Origin: a virus
Length of the DNA: 24,490 bases
IMG/VR virus record: IMGVR_UViG_3300036945_000367
Location: 1-24,490 of that record
Strand: one strand, 5' to 3'
Position numbers and translations under genes: made by a program. Shown here piece after piece: positions 15,703 through 23,645 of the stretch (its first letter is position 1; each line of letters starts with the position of its first letter). The notes beneath the pieces were generated by a model. The model did not search any database, was not told the DNA's origin, and saw nothing but the letters and a program-made list of their open reading frames with translations.

Positions 15703-16437
15703 ATGAACCACTGGTTTACGAAAGATCGTTCAGAGACAGTCACAAACACAATGGGAGATAGAAAAATCCATAGCGGTATTTCTGTCATAAACCCAGCTAT
15801 GGGCATAAACATTTACAGGGGAGCCATATCTAAAGAAACTGGGCAAAAGCACATTAACACCTTGGAGTCGAACCTAAACGGACAGACTTCATTCTCGTGG
15901 GCAGGGGCCCAGGTAACAAACTCGGATGAAGTTGATTTAGAGGCTAGAAATGCAAAAGATTTTAAGTTTAATTCCAAGGGATTAGGACCTAGGAATGACG
16001 AAAATGGAAAACTTTACGACATGCACGAAGAAGTTTTTCAAGCAGTTCGCGCATGCGTGAATGATTATGGGGATTACTGGGGCGTAGGAATGAACTTCTA
16101 CGAAGCGTTTAATTTTGTTAAGTATGAAGGCACCGGGACTCACTTTAAGGTCCATGCGGACCATGGTCCAACCTACGTGTGTACTGTTTCAGTTGTTGTG
16201 TATTTAAATGACGACTATGAGGGCGGAGAAATTATTTTCCCTCGATTTAATCTGACTCACAAACCTCAAGCGGGTGACATTATTATTTTCCCGTCAACAT
16301 ATGTATACGAGCATTCATCTGAAGACATGATCTCTGGCACCAAGTACGCAGTTGTGATTATGACAGACTATAATGACAGAGACGAAGTAAACCACAGAGT
16401 GCCGCAAACAATCCAAGAATACGAACTTAAATACTAG
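15703..16437 (+). CDS. 2OG-Fe(II) oxygenase, prolyl-4-hydroxylase-like
   Basis: The first gene of the oxygenase run encodes 244 residues. The C-terminal catalytic domain has H151 and D153 (HAD), YLNDDYEGGEIIF, QAGDIIIFPS, the distal H204 (YEHSS) and K214 (GTKYAVV) as the 2-oxoglutarate ligand. Lys at that place is as in prolyl 4-hydroxylases. The enzyme class couples decarboxylation of 2-oxoglutarate to hydroxylation of a substrate. The N-terminal 110 residues have no recognised domain and are probably the substrate-facing part. The next protein is its closest relative in the window (HFKVHADHG versus HFQEHHDHG). The ATG follows AAAGGAAAAACT. The substrate is not evident from the sequence. Confidence 0.9.
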   Translation: MNHWFTKDRSETVTNTMGDRKIHSGISVINPAMGINIYRGAISKETGQKHINTLESNLNGQTSFSWAGAQVTNSDEVDLEARNAKDFKFNSKGLGPRNDENGKLYDMHEEVFQAVRACVNDYGDYWGVGMNFYEAFNFVKYEGTGTHFKVHADHGPTYVCTVSVVVYLNDDYEGGEIIFPRFNLTHKPQAGDIIIFPSTYVYEHSSEDMISGTKYAVVIMTDYNDRDEVNHRVPQTIQEYELKY

Positions 16438-16448
16438 ATCGAGGAACC

Positions 16449-17219
16449 GTGTCAGAAGAATCCCTAAAAACCTCAGAAGACTCTGCTGCAGAAGCAGAAA
16501 AGAAGAGTCAAGAGGAACAAAAAAATATTCAAAATCGACTAGCGAACTGGTACCAAGTAGACGAGGTCACATGGAGCTCCGCCGAGGAAGTGTCTCCCGG
16601 CAGCGGAATCTGGGTCTATCACGATGTTCTACCCAAAGAGATGAACATCATTCAAAGGATCGAAGAAGTCATCGACAGCCCAGATAATAATTATCACTAT
16701 CAAGAGGCAATGGTTGGGTATTCTATGAAGATCCCCGAGTACAGAGACTGCGTAGATTTTAAGTATAAGGAAAATGATTTTGATGACGATCAAACTGAGT
16801 GGGGCGATAAGCTAAGACAGCTAGCTAAAGATACTAAGTATCGTCAGCTACAAATTGTAAAAGACTATACAAGACGCTACAACGTAGGAGAGCTTCGCTA
16901 CTGGGAGGCAACTAACTACGTCCGTTATGGCGTAGGCCAGCACTTCCAAGAGCACCATGATCACGGCTACTCGTATAATTGCGTAGTATCTCTAGTCGCA
17001 TACCCGAATGATGACTACGAAGGCGGAGAGCTTTTCTTTAGGCTACAAAATATAAGCGCAAAAGCTCGCGCAGGAGATGTCTTTATTTTCCCGTCAAACT
17101 TTATGTACCCTCACCGCGCCATGCCTGTCAGATTTGGAACCAAGTACTCGATGGTTACCATGCTGGACTATTCGGATAAGTACCACAGTGCAGAATTCTT
17201 TAGGGACACAGACAGCTAA
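16449..17219 (+). CDS. 2OG-Fe(II) oxygenase, prolyl-4-hydroxylase-like
   Basis: The 256-residue protein has H169-x-D171 (EHHDHG), YPNDDYEGGELFF, RAGDVFIFPS, the distal H222 (YPHRA) and K232 (GTKYSMVT). Residues 1-30 are Glu/Lys/Ser-rich and low in complexity, perhaps a flexible leader. The next 120 residues are a variable N-terminal region. The start is a GTG at 16449 behind GAGGAACC. The stop overlaps the next ATG by one base (TAATG), so translation is coupled to the DUF6065-like gene. Similarity to the preceding protein around both metal motifs suggests an old tandem duplication. Confidence 0.9.
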   Translation: MSEESLKTSEDSAAEAEKKSQEEQKNIQNRLANWYQVDEVTWSSAEEVSPGSGIWVYHDVLPKEMNIIQRIEEVIDSPDNNYHYQEAMVGYSMKIPEYRDCVDFKYKENDFDDDQTEWGDKLRQLAKDTKYRQLQIVKDYTRRYNVGELRYWEATNYVRYGVGQHFQEHHDHGYSYNCVVSLVAYPNDDYEGGELFFRLQNISAKARAGDVFIFPSNFMYPHRAMPVRFGTKYSMVTMLDYSDKYHSAEFFRDTDS

Positions 17220-17965
17220 TGAAGCAAATTTCAGTACAAAAACTGTTTCCGCCCGGAGGGAATGCTGACATATATCAGCTGCCGGCACGTAGGCCATGGA
17301 TGGATGATACGGAAGATAAGCACGCATACATGTGCTTCCCTCTAAATATCACTAACCGCTTAGGTTGGGCAATATCGTTCCCTGAAGATATTAGATTCAT
17401 CTGGGATGGCATCACAGACACAACGCCAGATCACATCACGATACTTGAAGGTGAAAAATTTTTAAGTAGATCTAGAGGGAACGCTACCATTGGCTTTCTC
17501 ACTGGTTTGAAGTTTACAACCGATGAGAAAACAACAATGTTGGCAATGCCAGTGCCGAACTTATTTGTACGTGGCGCTCAGTGCTACACCACCCTAATGA
17601 GCACCTCCTTCTACTTTCATATGCTTCCAGTTGCTTGGAGGCTTACCGAGCCTAACGTAGAGATTTACATTCCTGCAGGCACCCCCGTGGCGACTGTTAT
17701 TCCAATATCACTAACTGACCTAGAAGAGGATTACGAGTTGACTGTAAATGAAACGCCGGCATCTTCCGAGTACTGGGAAGAAGTGACTAAGTATGGGGAT
17801 GCTAACGAAATAAAGAATGGCGTAGGAGACTGGTCAAAAATGTATAGAGAAGCAGTTGACTATACCGGCGCCTCTGTCGGCTCCCACGAGACAAAATCTA
17901 TAAAGCTAAAAACTGTTACATGCCCATTTACCGGGGACTCCTATGAGGTAGAGGACGTGGAGTAG
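17219..17965 (+). CDS. DUF6065-like protein
   Basis: The 248-residue protein begins with a short lead and then ARRPWMDDTEDKHAYMCFPL, NITNRLGWAISFPEDI and FIWDG. It later has FHMLPVAWRL and IPAGTPVATVIPI. This pattern (RPWMDxTxxxxAYRCLPL, N..GW) matches what I recall of DUF6065, an uncharacterised bacterial and phage family. It shows no HxD iron motif and is not an oxygenase of the neighbouring kind. It lies in a coupled run of oxygenase genes, so a linked job, such as the same modification pathway or substrate handling, is inferred. The next gene encodes a protein with the same late motif (LPAGTPYAQIIPF), so the pair seem to be distant paralogues. Confidence 0.6.
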   Translation: MKQISVQKLFPPGGNADIYQLPARRPWMDDTEDKHAYMCFPLNITNRLGWAISFPEDIRFIWDGITDTTPDHITILEGEKFLSRSRGNATIGFLTGLKFTTDEKTTMLAMPVPNLFVRGAQCYTTLMSTSFYFHMLPVAWRLTEPNVEIYIPAGTPVATVIPISLTDLEEDYELTVNETPASSEYWEEVTKYGDANEIKNGVGDWSKMYREAVDYTGASVGSHETKSIKLKTVTCPFTGDSYEVEDVE

Positions 17966-18706
17966 GTGGACACTAAAAAAATTAAGTTTGTAGTCAACAG
18001 ACCGTGGCTAAATAGAGACAGTGATTCTACCCCCAAGCCGATAATTAAAACCATTCCCGACTGGTATAGAAACGGGGACAGGTTTGCCAAACACCCGATG
18101 ACAGGGGAGTATTGGAAAGACCCGCAAAATGGCGGAAAAATCCCTACATGGAAGTCATGCCCGTCTGTCTACGACATCATGGGGTCCGGGTATGCGTACA
18201 GAACCCCTTGCGATATCGAGTTTAAGGAAAACTCTTACGGTCAAATAGAGGCAAAAGTCTTAGACGAAAAGAATAAAGATTTTATACAGGTCAGAATGCC
18301 TATGCCAGGCTTTAAAGCACCGATGGGTTACCACGAAGTTCACTTCGCATGGTGGGCAGACTGGGCAGTAGAGCTGCCGGCGGGCTATAGCGCACTGTAC
18401 TCGCAGCCTTTCAATAGATTTGAGCTACCTTTTATAACTACAAGCGGCATCATCGATAACGATAAGGTTCACTTGCCTGGAACAATGCCGTTCTTTGTGG
18501 CTAAAGGGTTTCAGGGGATACTTCCTGCAGGCACGCCATATGCTCAAATTATCCCGTTCAAGCGGGAGAACTGGGAGTCAGAAATTGTAGACTCTATCGG
18601 CTATGAAGACATGCTCAAAAAGAACATGGAAAATAGCGATAAATATAGGGTTCCAGATGGTGGCGTATACCAGAGAGATGTCTGGGAGAGACGCAAGTAT
18701 GAGTAA
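17966..18706 (+). CDS. DUF6065-like paralogue, function unknown
   Basis: The 246-residue protein starts with KKIKFVVNRPWLNRD and contains IKTIPDWYR near residue 28, YHEVHFAWWADWAVELPAGY, SQPFNRFELPF, and GILPAGTPYAQIIPFKRENW. The last motif and the general order (N-terminal PW segment, Trp-rich centre, PAGTP-ATVIP-like strand) parallel the preceding DUF6065-like protein. Proteins of this appearance occur in environmental phages beside hydroxylase genes as far as I recall, without known function. It starts with GTG directly after the previous stop codon, with no gap. No metal-binding motif or membrane segment is visible. The call as a paralogue is inferred from short motifs only. Confidence 0.5.
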   Translation: MDTKKIKFVVNRPWLNRDSDSTPKPIIKTIPDWYRNGDRFAKHPMTGEYWKDPQNGGKIPTWKSCPSVYDIMGSGYAYRTPCDIEFKENSYGQIEAKVLDEKNKDFIQVRMPMPGFKAPMGYHEVHFAWWADWAVELPAGYSALYSQPFNRFELPFITTSGIIDNDKVHLPGTMPFFVAKGFQGILPAGTPYAQIIPFKRENWESEIVDSIGYEDMLKKNMENSDKYRVPDGGVYQRDVWERRKYE

Positions 18707-18720
18707 GGTAGGATAATCTA

Positions 18721-19389
18721 GTGAATAAAGAATATGCAAATGACGACATAACCCCCTACCAGTCGATAATTCCATCAGGTTTTTTCGGCGACTCCGTGGA
18801 CAATATTGTCGCAATAGAGAACTTTATGACAGATGAAGAGCTAACTTATCTGAATAATTTTGCAAAAAATAACCAGCTATGGGACGTCACAGAGACCCAC
18901 TACAGTGAAGATGGCACTGTAATCTACGATTCAAGCTACTGGGACCACCGAGTAGCTACAGCTCCTCTCTTAAAAGAAGCTGATCCAAAAGTTGTAGAGC
19001 TGATTTCAAACATGCAAGCTAGACTAAAAGAAAAAGTGGATCAGTTCTTTAACGTGGACGCCCACCCAACTAGTCCAGCGATTGTCCGATGGCTCCCAGG
19101 TCAGCGCCAGCAGCCACACGCGGATAAAGAGCTACACGAAGGCGAAGGCAGAGGAAAGCCAAACGACTTCCCTTACTACGATATTTCAGGACTTTTCTAC
19201 TTAAATGATGAGTATGAGGGCGGAGAGCTTTACTTCCCTAACCAGGGGATTCAGTTTAAGCCAAAGGCTGGAGCCGCATATTTCTTCCCGGGTGACATGA
19301 ATTATATCCACGGTGTGACAGAAATCAAGTCCGGGATTAGGTATGTTTGCCCATTTTTCTGGACTGTCAAATCCAACCAAATTAAATAA
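18721..19389 (+). CDS. 2OG-Fe(II) oxygenase, prolyl-hydroxylase-like
   Basis: The 222-residue protein has H133-A-D135, FYLNDEYEGGELYF, KPKAGAAYFFPG, the distal H197 (YIHGV) and R207 (IRYVCPFFW) for 2-oxoglutarate. The Arg-FFW ending is like the PKHD-type group. Before the catalytic domain lies IVAIENFMTDEELTYLNNFA, the usual opening helix of this superfamily (ENFLTxEECxxL). The start is GTG at 18721, after GGTAGGATAATCTA. A 40-base gap follows the gene, the longest in the run, with an AT-rich stretch and AAGAGAGTAAGGG. Confidence 0.9.
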   Translation: MNKEYANDDITPYQSIIPSGFFGDSVDNIVAIENFMTDEELTYLNNFAKNNQLWDVTETHYSEDGTVIYDSSYWDHRVATAPLLKEADPKVVELISNMQARLKEKVDQFFNVDAHPTSPAIVRWLPGQRQQPHADKELHEGEGRGKPNDFPYYDISGLFYLNDEYEGGELYFPNQGIQFKPKAGAAYFFPGDMNYIHGVTEIKSGIRYVCPFFWTVKSNQIK

Positions 19390-19429
19390 CATATAGAATT
19401 AGATCAGACAAAGAGAGTAAGGGTTTAAA

Positions 19430-20209
19430 TTGCATTTAGCGAAAAAGCTACACGAAGAAGTTTTCCTATACGAAGATGTTTTTGCTGATCCAGCTGGACT
19501 GATAAGCCTAATCGAAGAGCTGGACGAAGACGAGACTACCCACTCTGTCATCCCAGAATGGGGATTTTGGTTCTCAAATAGCCGAGATGGTCACAGCTTT
19601 GGTAGCAAGAAGGACTTTGCTCCGGAAAGACTCTCAGAGCTAGAGTCATCACGCAAGGCTGATGTAGAGAAGGTAGTTAGCACTATCCAAACAGCAGTCA
19701 GTGATGTGGCGCACGCTTACTATCGCGACCGCGGCCTTGAGGGCGAGCCAAACATGTCACCATTTGCTGGTGTTATGAAGTACCGCCCAGGCTGCGAGAT
19801 GGGTGCACACTTCGATGCTCAGGCTGGTGACAGAACCCTCAAGTACTCTATTGTCCTTTATTTGAACGAGGACTACGAGGGTGGAGAGATTTCTTTTATT
19901 GTCCGCCCTTACGACTTAAGAAATCCAAAAAATTTCCACCTTCAGCCAATCCCGGACGCTGATGACGAAAGAAATGCAGATCTTGTTGACTTTACCCTAA
20001 AACCTAAAGCCGCATCTGCTCTAATCTTCCCATCGACACATCCTTTTAAGCACCAGGTTCACATCGTTAAGAGTGGAGATAAGTACATCTTCCCTGGTTT
20101 TGTTTTCCAAGAAGACTTTAATCCAGAGAACGAAGACTCAAGACGCGAATATAACGCTGGATCTTTATTCGAGACACCAGAAGAAGGAAAGTACTTCGAC
20201 GAAGAGTAA
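19430..20209 (+). CDS. 2OG-Fe(II) oxygenase, prolyl-4-hydroxylase-like
   Basis: The 259-residue protein has H127-F-D129, LYLNEDYEGGEISF, LKPKAASALIFPS, the distal H208 (FKHQVH) and K218 (GDKYIFPGFVF). An insertion of about 35 residues between the EGGE strand and the LKPKA strand (YDLRNPKNFHL and DADDERNADL) marks it off from its neighbours and probably forms a loop over the active site. The start is TTG at 19430; the frame has no better start, and GAGAGTAAGGG lies upstream at rather long distance. The acidic C-terminal tail (EDSRREYNAGSLF, EEGKYFDEE) is not part of the catalytic fold. Confidence 0.88.
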   Translation: MHLAKKLHEEVFLYEDVFADPAGLISLIEELDEDETTHSVIPEWGFWFSNSRDGHSFGSKKDFAPERLSELESSRKADVEKVVSTIQTAVSDVAHAYYRDRGLEGEPNMSPFAGVMKYRPGCEMGAHFDAQAGDRTLKYSIVLYLNEDYEGGEISFIVRPYDLRNPKNFHLQPIPDADDERNADLVDFTLKPKAASALIFPSTHPFKHQVHIVKSGDKYIFPGFVFQEDFNPENEDSRREYNAGSLFETPEEGKYFDEE

Positions 20210-20215
20210 GTCTTT

Positions 20216-20833
20216 ATGTACGAAGTATTATCCCCTAAGGTTCTTTATTTTCCAAAATTTTTAGTAGATCACGAAAGATTTCTAGAGATCGTAGAGAAGA
20301 CTTCCACTTGGTCAGAGTGGAAGCCTAGTGATTCCAGCGCAGCCGAGTTCTCCTACGGATCACTAAAAACTTTTGGTACGCAGGAGTATAAAAATACCTT
20401 AGAGCCGAACAGTAAAAGCCAGATTAAATACATTGTCAACACAATAAAAAAAGTTAATCTAGCCTGCGGATACGAATATCTAAAGAGTCAAAATGCATCC
20501 GACTCAGAGTTGCTCAATTTGAAAAGATCTGTACTTTTAGATGACATAACTATAGGTATTAAGAAATACAGGGAAAACGGCCCAGCACTCGGGCCACACC
20601 CGGATACTGACCTAGAGAATCCCCGAGATGAGTTCAGTATAACTTTCTACCCTAATGATAATTACGATGGCGGCGAGTTGAACTTCCCTGAGATTGATCT
20701 AAAAATAAAGCCAAAAGCCGGCAGTGTGGTAGTATATCCATCGAAGCACATACATGAATCTCTACCAGTATTTTCCGGCGAGAAGTATGTAACTAATTAT
20801 GTATATCTAGCAGCGGAGAAATTGTGGAATTAG
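20216..20833 (+). CDS. 2OG-Fe(II) oxygenase, prolyl-4-hydroxylase-like
   Basis: The 205-residue protein has H128-P-D130, FYPNDNYDGGELNF, KPKAGSVVVYPS, the distal H180 (HIHES) and K190 (GEKYVTNYVY). The N-terminus VLYFPKFLVDHERFLEIVE is the typical first strand and helix and closely parallels the next protein (VVYFPGIVDNVDEIIEAIE), so the two are likely tandem paralogues. The ATG lies six bases after the previous stop with GAAGAGTAAG upstream. The end overlaps the GTG of the next gene by 10 bases. It is among the smallest of the set and is nearly only the catalytic core. Confidence 0.9.
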   Translation: MYEVLSPKVLYFPKFLVDHERFLEIVEKTSTWSEWKPSDSSAAEFSYGSLKTFGTQEYKNTLEPNSKSQIKYIVNTIKKVNLACGYEYLKSQNASDSELLNLKRSVLLDDITIGIKKYRENGPALGPHPDTDLENPRDEFSITFYPNDNYDGGELNFPEIDLKIKPKAGSVVVYPSKHIHESLPVFSGEKYVTNYVYLAAEKLWN

Positions 20834-21480
20834 AGTACAAGATACCGTATGAAAATGTAGTGTATTTTCCGGGCATAGTCGACAACGTTGACGAGATTAT
20901 CGAGGCAATAGAGACCACGAACAGCATTGCAATATCCCCCTGGGAAGTCTGGTACGCAAGCAGCGACACCTCTGGATATGCTTACGGCGAAGTTAAGTCT
21001 ATGAGCAAGCACCTACTCAGACAAGAGTCGGACCCAGCTATCGTCGAGAAATCTGAATATATAATTTCTACCCTGGTAGACGCGATGTCGATCGCAGCTA
21101 AGAAGTATTCTGAACTATACAATATTGACGATGCGTCACTAGATTACGCACTGCATGCGCTAAACATGGAAGGCACGAAGTACGGCATAAACAAGTACTA
21201 CGAACGCATGTACATGGGGCCGCACGTTGATTGGAATGAGCAAAACTCAGACATCACTTACACAATCGTGGTCTATCTAAATGATAATTATGAAGGTGGA
21301 GAACTCTACTTTGTAGATCCCGATATCGACATAAAAATAAAGCCAGAAAAGGGAAGTATCGTGATGTTCCCATCCACCTTGCCGTATCTACACCAATCTT
21401 GCGACATCATTAACGGCAGAAAGATGCTCATAACGCATCACTGGAAAAATGATTCGCTAGTAAAGAGAGACGAGTTTTAA
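20824..21480 (+). CDS. 2OG-Fe(II) oxygenase, prolyl-hydroxylase-like
   Basis: The 218-residue protein has H134-V-D136, VYLNDNYEGGELYF, IKPEKGSIVMFPS, the distal H190 (YLHQS) and R199 in GRKMLITHHW. K200 lies next to R199, so either could bind 2-oxoglutarate. The start is GTG at 20824, inside the end of the previous gene. GCGGAGAA lies just upstream. The stop overlaps the next ATG by one base (TAATG). The centre (residues 60-105) has a helix rich in Ala/Ser (STLVDAMSIAAKKYSELYN), seen also in the 19430 protein (STIQTAVSDVAHAYYRDRG). Confidence 0.9.
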   Translation: MELEYKIPYENVVYFPGIVDNVDEIIEAIETTNSIAISPWEVWYASSDTSGYAYGEVKSMSKHLLRQESDPAIVEKSEYIISTLVDAMSIAAKKYSELYNIDDASLDYALHALNMEGTKYGINKYYERMYMGPHVDWNEQNSDITYTIVVYLNDNYEGGELYFVDPDIDIKIKPEKGSIVMFPSTLPYLHQSCDIINGRKMLITHHWKNDSLVKRDEF

Positions 21481-22313
21481 TGGAAATCCCGGTACTTAAC
21501 TTCAGCAGCAAGCCAGAGCTATACTCCGAGCTCGAATCAGTAAAGGATAAGTATGTCTCTAACGGGATCGTAGTGCTTAGAGGTCTACACTTTACTGAAG
21601 CAGAGCAGGGCGAATTGACCCTATCTCTTGGGGACTTGATTGGGTGGTTCCCCAACCACAGTAGCAGCGATATCGGAAGAAAGTACACAGAGAGCCACTC
21701 CGGTAATCAGAATGTTGCTGGATCAAAAGGTGATCAGGTTATCTTAGATTGGCACATAGAGCACGTAGACTACGACCAGCAGTGCCCATTAGTGGCAGGG
21801 CTTTGGAATATGCAGCATTTTAATTGCGCTCCAGGGACTGGGTTAACCTACTTTGTCGACACCACAGAAGTTTTTAAGCTCCTAACAGAAGAAGAGCAGA
21901 GCTTCCTATCTTCCAGTGAGATTTCATGGGTAGACGCATACGGATTTGGCCCCCACCAAGGAGTCGCAGTGGTGCCTCACTGGTTGAACGGAAGCCCAAC
22001 CATACGTATAGAAATAACAAAGCATGTGAAGACAGAGCTAGTTTCGGTGCATGGAGAAGTGCCAACTGACCTTCAAACCGCTGAGTTCAAACGTATCTAC
22101 AAAAAGATCATTGATCTTATCGAGAATAATACAGATATAAGAATGACGCACCAGTGGGAACACGGAGACGTCGTAATTCCAGACTTATTCAAACTCGCGC
22201 ACGCAGTTACTGGTGGATTTGATCCTAAAGATCGAACATTTACTGGGCACTGGTTATTCTCTAAAGATCCAACCATACTTACAGACGAGGAGCTCCCTTA
22301 TGCCTGGAGATAG
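21480..22313 (+). CDS. TauD/clavaminate-synthase-like 2OG-Fe(II) oxygenase
   Basis: This 277-residue enzyme belongs to another branch of the 2OG/Fe(II) oxygenases. It opens with VSNGIVVLRGL, the usual TauD N-terminal strand. The metal triad would be H92-x-E94 in WHIEHVDY and the distal H241 in FKLAHAVTGG, with R252 in DRTFTGHW for 2-oxoglutarate. HxE in place of HxD is as in clavaminate synthase. APGTGLTYFVDT is the conserved strand after the first motif. Members act on small molecules such as taurine, amino acids or sugar-linked amines rather than on proteins, which suggests that this run of genes is not only about protein hydroxylation. Its start overlaps the previous stop by one base, and its end overlaps the next gene by 14 bases. 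Confidence 0.85.
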   Translation: MEIPVLNFSSKPELYSELESVKDKYVSNGIVVLRGLHFTEAEQGELTLSLGDLIGWFPNHSSSDIGRKYTESHSGNQNVAGSKGDQVILDWHIEHVDYDQQCPLVAGLWNMQHFNCAPGTGLTYFVDTTEVFKLLTEEEQSFLSSSEISWVDAYGFGPHQGVAVVPHWLNGSPTIRIEITKHVKTELVSVHGEVPTDLQTAEFKRIYKKIIDLIENNTDIRMTHQWEHGDVVIPDLFKLAHAVTGGFDPKDRTFTGHWLFSKDPTILTDEELPYAWR

Positions 22314-23181
22314 TGAAGTAGAGATCATCGGAGACTTTACTGTAAAGAAGTTATACCCCAAAATCTGGGTATTTAGTAAAGCAATCCAGAACCCGGATAA
22401 GTTGATTGACTACTATGTTAATGACCCAATCAATGTAAACAGATGGGTGCCTTGGTACACATTCGGGGATATGATCAGTGACTTTGGGCTGGGCTTTGGG
22501 AATATAGACCACTTTCCCAGTAAAGAAGAGTGGACTTCAAATTTTGCTGAGTGCGATGACTTGTATAAATTAGAGCTAGCTCACACATTTTATGATGCAT
22601 CAGCTCTATATGTTGAAAGTACTAAAGCTACATTGCCGAATTGGGAGTCACCTAACTGGGGGATTGCTAGGTATTTCCCGGATGTAGAGGATTTTTCAGG
22701 TGGAAGAACTATGCAATACCACACTGATTATCAGCAGGATAGAAAAGAGTATCCCGGCGCAAAAAACATGATTACTGCGGTCGGCTACCCTAATGACGAT
22801 TACAAAGGTGGGGAAATTTCATTTCGCATCGTAAAAGAGGGGACAAAAGATGAAGTAGAAAGAGAAATTATCTACAAGCCAGAAGCTGGCGATTTAATCA
22901 TCTTTCCTTCGGTGTTTCCTTACTATCACGGCGTCCTAAACGTAAAGAAAAATCCTAAGTACATCATAAGATTTTATTGGAACTCTGTAGAAGAGGCCAC
23001 TGAAGACTACGAGTACTTCTCTAATAAATATGGAGATAACTGGGATCAACTAGAGCTAGTCAGACGCAAGAGAGACAAAGCTATGGTGGAGGACCCCGTG
23101 TTGAGGCTTCGGTTGTCCATGCGGGAGTACTATGAAATGCTAGAGGCTGGCACTCTAGATGAATACTTTGAAGAGGTATAA
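22300..23181 (+). CDS. 2OG-Fe(II) oxygenase, prolyl-4-hydroxylase-like, with C-terminal extension
   Basis: Counted from the ATG at 22300 the protein has 293 residues. The motifs are H141-T-D143, YPNDDYKGGEISF, KPEAGDLIIFPS, the distal H210 (YYHGV) and K220 (NPKYIIRFYW). The frame is open back to 22213, but GAGGAG eight bases before 22300 and the fit of the N-terminus (VKKLYPKIWVFSKAIQNP) to this family favour the later start. About 70 residues after the catalytic core are charged and helical (YEYFSNKYGDNWDQLELVRR, RLRLSMREYYEMLEAG) and have no counterpart in most neighbours. The gene overlaps the TauD-like gene by 14 bases. Confidence 0.9.
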   Translation: MPGDSEVEIIGDFTVKKLYPKIWVFSKAIQNPDKLIDYYVNDPINVNRWVPWYTFGDMISDFGLGFGNIDHFPSKEEWTSNFAECDDLYKLELAHTFYDASALYVESTKATLPNWESPNWGIARYFPDVEDFSGGRTMQYHTDYQQDRKEYPGAKNMITAVGYPNDDYKGGEISFRIVKEGTKDEVEREIIYKPEAGDLIIFPSVFPYYHGVLNVKKNPKYIIRFYWNSVEEATEDYEYFSNKYGDNWDQLELVRRKRDKAMVEDPVLRLRLSMREYYEMLEAGTLDEYFEEV

Positions 23182-23183
23182 GT

Positions 23184-23645
23184 ATGTCTGATCTAAATAT
23201 GACAAACCAGACGATGGTAGACGAGTTTAAGGCTAGAGCAGCCGCCGGTAGAGGCGACTCTTATATGTTGACTATATCCAGAGATGGCGAGTCACCAGTA
23301 CGGTCCATATACTTCTATGACAACGCGATAGACGCCACTACTGGATACACAGCATATACAGACTGGGGGTTTGCTAAGGACTTCCTAACCGTAGAACTCT
23401 ATGAACCAACCGGTAGAGTGCACAGTAAAGTTCTTAGACGCCCGCGAGGCGGCGAGTGTGTTTTTGAAAGAGCACAGTATTACAAGGTAGCTGAAATACT
23501 AAACGCCACTAAGCCAAAAATTGATGAAGAAGTGTTCAACTATCTGACCTATGAGTTTGCTAAGCTATTCTCAAAGGACAACCAAAGATTTCAAGTAGAT
23601 CGCTTTTTCACAGATCTAGGGTATACAGGAGAAATTCATGACTAA
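23184..23645 (+). CDS. Unknown protein in the oxygenase operon
   Basis: I do not recognise this 153-residue protein. It starts MSDLNMTNQTMVDEFKARAA and contains YMLTISRDGESPVRSIYFYD, DWGFAKDFLTVELYEPTGRV and KVLRRPRGGECVFERAQYYK, with a helical C-terminal third. There are no HxD, P-loop, zinc or membrane features and only one cysteine. It lies two bases after the preceding stop and overlaps the following oxygenase start by 8 bases, so it is certainly co-expressed with both. The tight coupling suggests a role in the same process, for example as a partner or substrate-binding subunit, but nothing in the sequence proves this. Confidence 0.75.
   Translation: MSDLNMTNQTMVDEFKARAAAGRGDSYMLTISRDGESPVRSIYFYDNAIDATTGYTAYTDWGFAKDFLTVELYEPTGRVHSKVLRRPRGGECVFERAQYYKVAEILNATKPKIDEEVFNYLTYEFAKLFSKDNQRFQVDRFFTDLGYTGEIHD

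Noticed and set aside
22213-22299. Upstream extension of the 22300 oxygenase frame
   Set aside because: It overlaps conserved TauD-like sequence (distal His and Arg), while a good ribosome binding site precedes the ATG at 22300.
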